Positions 57,976 through 64,000 of a stretch of 64,000 nt of DNA are shown here, in pieces. Source of the stretch: Actinomycetota bacterium (GTDB taxonomy: Bacteria > Actinomycetota > Acidimicrobiia > Acidimicrobiales > RAAP-2); the NCBI GenBank assembly GCA_009699875.1, contig WLNI01000001.1, positions 1,403,521-1,467,520 of the forward strand. Reading direction: 5' to 3'. Below the pieces are notes generated by a model. The model searched no databases, was not told where the DNA came from, and saw only the letters and a list, made by a program, of their open reading frames with translations. Positions within the stretch are counted from its first letter, which is position 1; the number at the start of each line of letters is the position of its first letter. The position numbers and the translations under genes are program-made.

Positions 57976-58680
57976 TTACAACAAGGTCTCTCGGGGGGCC
58001 AGGTCGAGAAGTTCAGGCCCATCGTTCCTCACGTTCCCAACGGCTCGATCGACCGCATGGTGCACGAGCGTCCCTTGAGGAGCTGGCTGCAGGAGTGACG
58101 CGACGGCGTCGAGTTCTGTCTCGTCGTCGCTGAGCCACAGGTCAAAGGTTTCCTGTTCAAGGACGACCGGCATCCGATGGTGGATCTCGTCCATGTCGTC
58201 TCCCGCAGAGGTCGTAAGAATGGTCGCCGACGAGAGTGGTGGTGCATCTGGCGTCGTGGGATCGCTCCATGTTTCATAGAGACCAGCGAGCACGAGGGGA
58301 GTGCCGTCCGCTCGTGAGAAATAGTGTGGCTGTGGTTTTGGGGCAACGCTGCGATCCCATTCGTAGAAGCCATCGATTGGGACCAAGAGGCGGCGGTGTT
58401 TATAGGCCGAGCGAAACGACGGCTTTTCCGCGACAGTCTCGGCTCGAGCGTTAAAGGTTTTGGTGGCAATGCTCATGTCTTTGGCCCACGAGGGGATCAG
58501 TCCCCAGCGATATCGCTCAAGGACCCGAGAGCCCTCGAGGTGGCGTATCCCATCGAGTCGCCGAGTTGGGCCAATATTCCAACTGGGGCGGCCCTCAGGG
58601 TCGACCCCGTCACCGAGGGCCGCATCAAAGAGTGAGGCCATCGCTCGGGGCGGGCTGAAGAGCGCAATGCGGCCACACAT
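57976..58680 (-). CDS. yedK: SOS response-associated peptidase (SRAP/YedK/HMCES family)
   Basis: A 234-residue SRAP domain protein. Cys2, exposed after Met removal, is the residue that crosslinks to abasic sites in single-stranded DNA. Asn77 (FNARAE), Glu107 (GFYEW) and His168 (HHRMPV) complete the active site. It protects abasic sites during replication. The gene converges with the MFS gene, 26 bp apart, and follows the DUF2017 gene on the same strand by 5 bp, so it is probably in the clpS-DUF2017-yedK unit. Confidence 0.92.
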   Translation of the reverse strand: MCGRIALFSPPRAMASLFDAALGDGVDPEGRPSWNIGPTRRLDGIRHLEGSRVLERYRWGLIPSWAKDMSIATKTFNARAETVAEKPSFRSAYKHRRLLVPIDGFYEWDRSVAPKPQPHYFSRADGTPLVLAGLYETWSDPTTPDAPPLSSATILTTSAGDDMDEIHHRMPVVLEQETFDLWLSDDETELDAVASLLQPAPQGTLVHHAVDRAVGNVRNDGPELLDLAPRETLL

Positions 58681-58685
58681 ATCGC

Positions 58686-59117
58686 TTAGGCGTCCAGGGC
58701 GTCAATCATGAGGGAAATCCCTGCTTGCAATGTGGTCACGATCTCGGCATTCTCCTCGCTGAGCCGGCTGAGCGTCTCTTCATCGGTGATGGCCAAGCGG
58801 GCCGCCGTGGCCGCCAAGATCAACTGCAGGGCTCGAATCCACTCTTCAGCCTGTACTTCGCTGAGCAGCGATTCATGGGCGGTTTCGATCAGTACGCCGA
58901 GTGAGCCTTCGACACCGAACTGGCGTTGCAGTTCGGTGACTGGATCGTCGTGGTCTTGACTGGGATCGATGGGCCCAAGCAATCGACGGTGGACGGGGTG
59001 TTCCATTTGGACTGCATCGGTCGCTGCGGCACGAGCTTGTTCGGCGAGCCATGTTCGCAATGGATCGGGAAGATCAATTGAGATTCCTTCTGGGACTCGA
59101 CGAAATGGTTCGCTCAT
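58686..59117 (-). CDS. DUF2017-family protein (ClpS partner gene)
   Basis: About 143 residues, mostly helical with conserved acidic and Leu-rich stretches. In actinobacteria a DUF2017 gene commonly follows clpS; here its ATG overlaps the clpS stop (ATGA at 59114-59117), so coupling is strong. The N-terminal FRRVPEGISIDLPDPLRTWL and the C-terminal ALQLILAATAARLAI segment are the recognisable parts. Function is unknown; a role with ClpS or proteolysis is suggested only by context. The frame is open upstream to 59201 but that extension lies inside clpS. Confidence 0.82.
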   Translation of the reverse strand: MSEPFRRVPEGISIDLPDPLRTWLAEQARAAATDAVQMEHPVHRRLLGPIDPSQDHDDPVTELQRQFGVEGSLGVLIETAHESLLSEVQAEEWIRALQLILAATAARLAITDEETLSRLSEENAEIVTTLQAGISLMIDALDA

Positions 59118-59395
59118 TGGCTCTGTTGAATCGTGGCCGAAAGTGCGTAGCCGTGAAGGGCCACGCAGTAGGCAGCGGCTTGTTCTTTGTCGCCACTCCA
59201 CACAATTGATTTTCCTTCGTTGTGGACTTGCATGGTGAGTCGCTCAGCCTTGGCGAGGTCGTAGGAAAAGAGTGCGCGCAATACTCGCACCACTAACGAG
59301 ATCAGGCTTACGGGATCGTTCCAGAGGACGACTTCCCAGGGGATATCGAGTCGCTGATCGCTCTCGGTGATGAGGTCGGTATCGCCTTGGGTCAT
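59114..59395 (-). CDS. clpS: ClpS adaptor protein
   Basis: A 93-residue ClpS. The core begins PWEVVLWNDPVSLISLVVRV (about 19-38), with the ND pair that binds N-terminal residues of substrates, and MQVHNEGKSIV further on. ClpS docks on ClpA/ClpC and delivers N-degron substrates for ClpP proteolysis. ATG 59395 follows AATAGGGAT. The gene heads the unit with DUF2017 and yedK and is divergent from the large surface protein. Confidence 0.92.
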   Translation of the reverse strand: MTQGDTDLITESDQRLDIPWEVVLWNDPVSLISLVVRVLRALFSYDLAKAERLTMQVHNEGKSIVWSGDKEQAAAYCVALHGYALSATIQQSQ

Positions 59396-59817
59396 ATCCC
59401 TATTGTCTCGTAGTTCGAGGCAAGAGTGCTCATCTCAAGACCAAATATTGATTGTTGAGGGAATTTTGGAGAGCGAATGCTTCGCTCGGTGATTCTGTCC
59501 CATTCGCAAACCCTCAACCATGAAATTCCTAGTAGTTTTCTCCACTTTTAGGGTCACCTCAACCTTCGGTTGAGAGTACAAAGAACTCATAAAGTATTTA
59601 ACTAGATGAAATACCAGTATTTCACCAGCAAATTTAGGGGTCCTGACAAAGCATGTAAGAAATATTCAACTACTATGCCGTAGGTGGGTAGGTGGAGAAA
59701 AGTAACAGGATATGTACCTGAGCTCTGGGAGACTGGTTCCTCCCTTGGTTCTCTCCTGTCCCAAACCAGAAGCGGTGCTTCGGGGCTCCTTGCCAGCCAG
59801 CGAGACGGCGGGCGTTC
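59396..59817. other. 422-bp AT-rich intergenic region before the surface protein
   Basis: No gene is convincing here. The first 240 bp are AT-rich; a possible -35 TTGAGA at 59570-59575 and a TATTTA about 19 nt later could be a promoter, but the spacing is long. The palindrome at 59607-59624 follows. From 59700 the sequence is GC-richer and contains pairings such as GAAGC-GGT-GCTTC and CTGGTT...AACCAG, so the mRNA leader may be structured. No known riboswitch consensus is recognised. Confidence 0.5.
59607..59624. promoter_or_regulatory. Palindrome TGAAATAC-CA-GTATTTCA upstream of the surface protein gene
   Basis: Perfect 8-bp arms with a 2-bp centre, lying 194-211 bp before the GTG start. It is the clearest operator-like dyad in the intergenic region and overlaps or follows the candidate promoter. 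It could control either the surface protein or clpS. Confidence 0.45.
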
Positions 59818-62800
59818 GTGAGCTTGGTCCGCTCGGCGACAGAGAAGCGAGGACTGCGGCGTTCTCTGTTGCGATCAGTTCGAGCAGGTGCGCATCGTTC
59901 CTTGCTCGGACTTGTTGTTGTGGTTTCGCTTATCTCGGGTTTAGTTTTTGATCCCGAAAGTGCACACGCCACCGACGCCGTGTCGGTGACGGCATCTCCC
60001 AATCAAGTGGCTCCAGGTTCCGTGGTTAATCTCACTGCCGGAATTCCAGCCACAAGTCAAGCGGGACAATCGACACAGACAATTACGCAGACAATTGACC
60101 CAACGAAGGTCAGATTGCAATCGGTCAATGACATCATTGCTCCCACGGGATGGACAATCTCATATTCGACTGATGGGACGACCTTCACAGATACTGCACC
60201 CACGACGACGGCTGGATGGAACGCCGTGTCCGCTGTCCGGGCGACAGGCACGCTCACGAGCCAAGGGTCAACGGCTGATGGAAAACAGATTGGCTCAACG
60301 TCTTCGGTCATCGACAGTAACCAGCCATCAAGCCTGATGAACGCGTCATCGAAGAGTGGCGATGGTTGGGACGTGTCCTTCGATAACCGTGGCTATGTCT
60401 TTAATGTGTACCACGGTGGAGGTGCGGACGGAAATAGCGGTGCACTCGATTGCCATACGCTAAGCGGGGGAACGTGTCCTGGGAGTTGGCCGTACGGAAT
60501 TAACTACAGCTCAACTGGGAATACCTTGACAACTCCCGTGAACTCTTCTGGAAGTTTTGATCCATCTACGAATCACATGTGGGTCAATGTCTCGTCGAAG
60601 GCTGGCTACGTCGGATTCGTCTGTCTCGACCTTTCTAATATGCTCGCCGTAAACAAGTGGTGTGGTGGAAGCGCCGCTACGGCGTTCGTCCCTCTTGAAG
60701 CAGCCAGTTTGTCGACGTTTCCCTGCGATGGCTCCTCGAGGTTCTGGTGCATTTCAATGCCTGTGGCATCAAACGGGCGTCTCTTCGCCTGGAACAACTC
60801 AACTGGCCACCTCTTATGTCTCGTTATGGCCACAGGGACTCCCTGTTCGAGTCAACCAGTGGCTCTCACGCTCGCGGGTGCTATCGACAAAGGTATGTCA
60901 TCGACGTATCCCATGATTGCTTGGCAAGGTCGAATCTACGGGGTGCCTGACTACAACCATCTGGGTGCAGTCTGTTTTGATGCAACCACGCTACAACCCT
61001 GCCCCGGTTTCAGTTTGACGCCCAATGTCCTTACAAAAAATGGGCTGCGAGTAATGCTTCTTCCAGATTCGAGTGGTACGAACGTTGCCGCTTGTTACTT
61101 ACTTGCTGGTGGTACCGCTGGCACCTACCAAATGAAATGTTATGACGCGAGTGGTAATGCCTACACGCCACCGGCAACATTTGTGCAAGCGTTTGGGGCG
61201 ACGGTATCGTCTAGTTACGACATCGAAACAAATGAACCTGGAACCATAGGGAGCCAGATCTTTTGGGCTAATGCGAAAAGCAGCGCAACTGGAAAAGTGT
61301 ACTGCTGGGATATGTCGCTCAATAGTGGTGCTGGCGATTTTTGTCTTAACTGGAATGGCGCAACTGGAATTGCTGATCCCAACTACACCCTCAATGTCCA
61401 GCCTTCGAACCCCCAGTGCATTTGGTCGAACGGCCACGATGGTCAAATTGTCGCTCTGAATACGCTGACCGGCATGATCGGTTGCCCCATCCCGCCATCG
61501 CAAGCAATGCCAACCCAGGTGGCGTTCAATCCGGCACTCTCGGTTCCTCGAATGGGATGTAACGCAACTTCAGCGATTTCACAATGGCAGCAGTTCACGT
61601 TGACAGGTCCGGCGAGTTATTCAGGGGCAACCCTTTCGGTTTATGACTCGAGCGGTGCTCCGATCAACGGTTGGACAAATCTTGCTCTTGGCACTGCGCC
61701 GAGCAGTATCGACTTGACGTCGCTAGCTGTATCCCAGACGGGACAGACGCCACAGTTCCTCGTGAACTTTGCTGTTCGAAACGGAACTGACGCAGTTGCG
61801 GCGACAATTTCTGCATCAGGTGATGCTCCTCAGCTCTGTCTCAGCCCGACCGCGGTCAAGAACTGTCCGTCATCAGCCTTGGGTCGAGTCGATAGCAGTC
61901 AGTTCGTGGGCTCAACGTCGACTGTCCTTGGCGAAGCGACAACAACAGACTCGGGTGGGACAACAGTGACCTTGGCGCCAGGGTCACAGTCCTTCTCGAT
62001 TAGTGCGCCGTTAATAACTGACTGTGGGTCACAACTCTCGGGAACGGCAAGTGCGGTGTTCGCTGCAACGACGCCGAAGATCCCCGGAGCGGTGGTGTCA
62101 TTGATAGACGCCACAACTGGACTTGCTGTCCTTGATGGGAACGGAAATCCCATCACGACAACGACCGCAGCGGATGGAACGTATTCGTTTGGGTATCTCA
62201 CGCCGGGCAAGTACTCGGTTGCCTTTAGCAACCCTCCAACAGGACCTGTTTATACCGTGGTTTCGGCAACTGCGCAGCTTGGAGGTCCAGGTACGGCCAA
62301 TGGCACCATCTATAACGCAGTGGGATCTGTTGCCACGGCAACACCCATTTTCATGGCGGTTGGTACCAACTCGATTGTCAATGCGACCTACAACATCCCA
62401 GTGCTTGCCACGCCTGACACGACGAGCGCTGTCATGAATGCGGTACAGACTTCGTCGGTAACAAGTAATGATGTGCACGCAACGGGTGGAACCGGCTATG
62501 TGATCAAACTCTGTCTGAGCACCGATACGCCCCCAACCTGCACGGGAGCGACGACTGGTACGAGCGCTTCGGTCTTTAACGTGGCCGGCCAAGGGGTGTA
62601 CAAACTAAGTACTTCCAATAGGATTACCTTCACACCTTGTTCGGCTGCCAATGTTCCCGCTGGCATCGGCTGTACTGGTCCCTACATAGGAACGGCGAAC
62701 CCTGCGACGTACTCGGTGACCGACTCCTCAGGAACGGTTGCATCGACCACTTACACGGCGACGGTCACTCCACCAGCACCTCCAACCGCCGGGGCGGATA

Positions 62801-64000
62801 CGTCTGTAGGGCCAATCAACACCGCTCAGACCATCTCTCCTTTGACGAACGATTCAACAGCTTCTGGGACGACGCTCAACGCCGCCAGTGTGAGGCTCTG
62901 TATGACCGGAACCGCCGCTGCGTCGTGTTTGGGCACGACACTTACGATCCCGAACGAGGGAACGTATGTTGTGAATACAACGACTGGGGCAGTTACCTTC
63001 ACTCCGGTGACAGGCTTTGTTGGCGTAGCAACACCAATCGAATACGCGGTGACGAACTCAATAGACCAAACTGCCACGTCGACGATTACCCCAACGGTCG
63101 CCCTGCCTCCAACCCTAAACCCCGACACCAACACGGGGCCTTTTAATACTGCCCAGACCATTCAGCCCTTAACGAACGACACGGCTGCTGGGACGGCGAC
63201 ACTTAATGCCACCACTGTGAGACTCTGCGTCACTGGCACCGCCGCTGCTTCTTGTACAGGAACCTCACTCACGGTTGCCAACCAGGGGACCTACATGGTC
63301 GACACCACTACCGGCCTTGTCACCTTCACACCGCTGGCCACCTTCACCGGCACGGCTACCCCAATTGAATACGTTGCCGCAGATTCGTTTGGCCTCACTT
63401 CAACCTCAACGATCACGCTATCGGTCTCAGCCCCTCCCGTTTCGGTCGCAGTCCCAGACACCACCTCAGGAATAGCTGGAGCTGCGGAAAGTATCAACTT
63501 GTTGGCCAACGACACCACGCCAGCAGGGGTTACCTTGACGGCGTCAAGCACCAGGCTTTGTAACCCTGCCACGCCGCAGACTGCCCCGAACTGCACTGCG
63601 ACTTCAGTGACAGTTACTGGCGTGGGGACCTATTCGCTAAGCAATGGCACGGTGACCTTTACTCCGGTAGCTGGTTACTCAGGAACCCCAACACCTCTGG
63701 GCTATCAAGTCACGGACTCTGTTGGTCGTGTGGTCTCTTCGACCTACACCCCAACGGTGATTGCACCTCCCACAGCCACCCCTGACACCAACACCGGCCC
63801 GTACAACACGGCCCAGACAATCTCTCCCTTGGGCAATGACGCAGCTGCACCACAGACAAGCCTTGTTGCCTCAAGCGTGAAACTCTGCGTCACCGGCACC
63901 GCCGCTGCGTCTTGCACGGGCACAACCTTGACAGTTGCCAACCAGGGGACCTACACGGTTAACACCACCACTGGCGTCGTGACCTTCACGCCACTCTCAA
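59818..64000 (+). CDS. Giant secreted surface protein with CshA-type fibril repeats (partial, 3' end beyond window)
   Basis: One open frame of at least 1,394 codons, no stop to the right edge. GTG 59818 is the only ATG/GTG since the last in-frame stop (59719). A Sec signal, VRSATEKRGLRRSLLRSVRA then SLLGLVVVVSLISGLVF, ends at ESAHA (residue 51). Residues about 180-555 form a propeller-like head with about six segments pairing Cys residues (GFVCLDLS, GAVCFDATTLQPCPG, KVYCWDMS). Residues about 560-750 are Ser/Thr-rich beta domains. About 755-815 is a Cna-B/carboxypeptidase-regulatory-like domain (ADGTYSFGYLTPGKYSV). From residue 867 on come CshA-type repeats (GTYTVNTTTGVVTFTPL). CshA proteins are adhesin fibrils; role here is likely attachment. 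The C-terminal anchor is not visible. Ribosome-binding site is weak. Confidence 0.85.
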   Translation, partial: MSLVRSATEKRGLRRSLLRSVRAGAHRSLLGLVVVVSLISGLVFDPESAHATDAVSVTASPNQVAPGSVVNLTAGIPATSQAGQSTQTITQTIDPTKVRLQSVNDIIAPTGWTISYSTDGTTFTDTAPTTTAGWNAVSAVRATGTLTSQGSTADGKQIGSTSSVIDSNQPSSLMNASSKSGDGWDVSFDNRGYVFNVYHGGGADGNSGALDCHTLSGGTCPGSWPYGINYSSTGNTLTTPVNSSGSFDPSTNHMWVNVSSKAGYVGFVCLDLSNMLAVNKWCGGSAATAFVPLEAASLSTFPCDGSSRFWCISMPVASNGRLFAWNNSTGHLLCLVMATGTPCSSQPVALTLAGAIDKGMSSTYPMIAWQGRIYGVPDYNHLGAVCFDATTLQPCPGFSLTPNVLTKNGLRVMLLPDSSGTNVAACYLLAGGTAGTYQMKCYDASGNAYTPPATFVQAFGATVSSSYDIETNEPGTIGSQIFWANAKSSATGKVYCWDMSLNSGAGDFCLNWNGATGIADPNYTLNVQPSNPQCIWSNGHDGQIVALNTLTGMIGCPIPPSQAMPTQVAFNPALSVPRMGCNATSAISQWQQFTLTGPASYSGATLSVYDSSGAPINGWTNLALGTAPSSIDLTSLAVSQTGQTPQFLVNFAVRNGTDAVAATISASGDAPQLCLSPTAVKNCPSSALGRVDSSQFVGSTSTVLGEATTTDSGGTTVTLAPGSQSFSISAPLITDCGSQLSGTASAVFAATTPKIPGAVVSLIDATTGLAVLDGNGNPITTTTAADGTYSFGYLTPGKYSVAFSNPPTGPVYTVVSATAQLGGPGTANGTIYNAVGSVATATPIFMAVGTNSIVNATYNIPVLATPDTTSAVMNAVQTSSVTSNDVHATGGTGYVIKLCLSTDTPPTCTGATTGTSASVFNVAGQGVYKLSTSNRITFTPCSAANVPAGIGCTGPYIGTANPATYSVTDSSGTVASTTYTATVTPPAPPTAGADTSVGPINTAQTISPLTNDSTASGTTLNAASVRLCMTGTAAASCLGTTLTIPNEGTYVVNTTTGAVTFTPVTGFVGVATPIEYAVTNSIDQTATSTITPTVALPPTLNPDTNTGPFNTAQTIQPLTNDTAAGTATLNATTVRLCVTGTAAASCTGTSLTVANQGTYMVDTTTGLVTFTPLATFTGTATPIEYVAADSFGLTSTSTITLSVSAPPVSVAVPDTTSGIAGAAESINLLANDTTPAGVTLTASSTRLCNPATPQTAPNCTATSVTVTGVGTYSLSNGTVTFTPVAGYSGTPTPLGYQVTDSVGRVVSSTYTPTVIAPPTATPDTNTGPYNTAQTISPLGNDAAAPQTSLVASSVKLCVTGTAAASCTGTTLTVANQGTYTVNTTTGVVTFTPLS
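62416..64000 (+). repeat. Tandem ~330-bp coding repeats (CshA-type fibril units)
   Basis: Unit starts, taken at the conserved Asp codon of the PDTNTGP-like motif, are 62416, 62797, 63124, 63457 and 63784, giving 127, 109, 111 and 109 codons per unit; the fifth is cut by the window edge. Each unit has an AQTISPLTND-like start, a VRLCVTGTAAASCTGT-like Cys pair, and GTYTVNTTTGVVTFTPLAGF. The second and fourth normal units are the most alike, suggesting recent duplication. Confidence 0.88.

Noticed and set aside
59630..59817. Riboswitch (c-di-GMP, c-di-AMP, cobalamin or glycine type) in the surface protein leader
   Set aside because: Some local pairings exist, but I could not match the conserved core of any of these classes.
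62416..64000. CRISPR-like regular repeats
   Set aside because: The roughly 330-bp repeats are coding, diverged between copies, and have no spacers.
1..64000. tRNA, rRNA, tmRNA, insertion sequences, prophage, toxin-antitoxin or defence genes
   Set aside because: No transposase, integrase, terminal inverted repeats, attachment-site duplication, tRNA-like cloverleaf or known defence domain was seen on either strand.

Overview
The window looks like a piece of an actinobacterial chromosome, most likely a compact, non-high-GC lineage such as the Acidimicrobiia. This is inferred from gene content, not from a marker gene. The signs are an F420-type luciferase-like oxidoreductase, a ClpS-DUF2017 pair, many acyl-CoA and CaiB enzymes, a P450 with its own 3-cysteine ferredoxin, NodI/DrrA-type ABC-2 exporters, Tat and Sec signal peptides typical of Gram-positive cells, and frequent GTG starts with G-rich Shine-Dalgarno sequences. 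Genes are packed tightly: many neighbours overlap by ATGA, GTGA or TAATG, and several convergent pairs touch or overlap. I see no rRNA, tRNA, insertion sequence, prophage, CRISPR array or recognisable defence locus.

Layout. 1-1400: a rhodanese (cut by the window edge) divergent from a rhodanese-metallo-beta-lactamase fusion (sulfane-sulfur handling). 1525-6129: LLM oxidoreductase, CaiB CoA-transferase, amidohydrolase and alpha/beta hydrolase. 6144-9943: two half-size ABC exporters forming a probable heterodimer with one degenerate ATP site. 10086-13204: phosphoribosyltransferase, NCS1 nucleobase permease and DMT transporter. 13355-16502: an SDR-TetR-aminotransferase operon in which the class III aminotransferase carries a C-terminal SCP2 lipid-binding domain, with a CGTACG dyad upstream. 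16612-18180: an AMP-forming acyl-CoA ligase. 18318-23646: a carbonyl/hydroxy-acid catabolic neighbourhood (class II aldolase, RidA, VOC protein, Zn-alcohol dehydrogenase, RraA-like protein, D-2-hydroxyacid dehydrogenase, cupin, ureidoglycolate-lyase-like protein). 23756-28704: a branched-chain-amino-acid-type ABC importer with a fused LivH-LivM permease.

28804-41483 is a lipid or steroid-like beta-oxidation island. It holds a thiolase, enoyl-CoA hydratase, SCP-x-like thiolase, a divergent pair of acyl-CoA dehydrogenases, P450, ferredoxin, a double-length fused acyl-CoA dehydrogenase, a gluconate-dehydrogenase-like small subunit plus GMC flavoprotein, and a thioesterase. The importer just upstream could supply its substrate; that link is inference. 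41480-45334 carries a hydroxyacid dehydrogenase, an FGGY kinase and a Zn-alcohol dehydrogenase preceded by a 17-codon leader ORF. 45476-48041 is an ABC-2 exporter, followed by a secreted DUF5666-like protein and a strong terminator. 49405-55383 has an orphan Tat-exported solute-binding protein, a methyltransferase, a short possibly truncated ORF, threonine dehydratase, an SDR lacking the catalytic Tyr, a second CaiB enzyme and a 59-residue protein. 55495-59395 has an aquaporin, an MFS exporter, an SRAP/YedK protein, a DUF2017 protein and ClpS.

From 59818 to the right edge runs one uninterrupted reading frame of at least 1,394 codons. It encodes a secreted surface protein: signal peptide, a cysteine-rich propeller-like head, a Cna-B/carboxypeptidase-regulatory-like domain and at least five CshA-type fibril repeats. 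It has no stop codon inside the window. This, the aminotransferase-SCP2 fusion and the P450/fused-dehydrogenase/GMC island are the most interesting items. I did not recognise a wholly new defence or mobile system.
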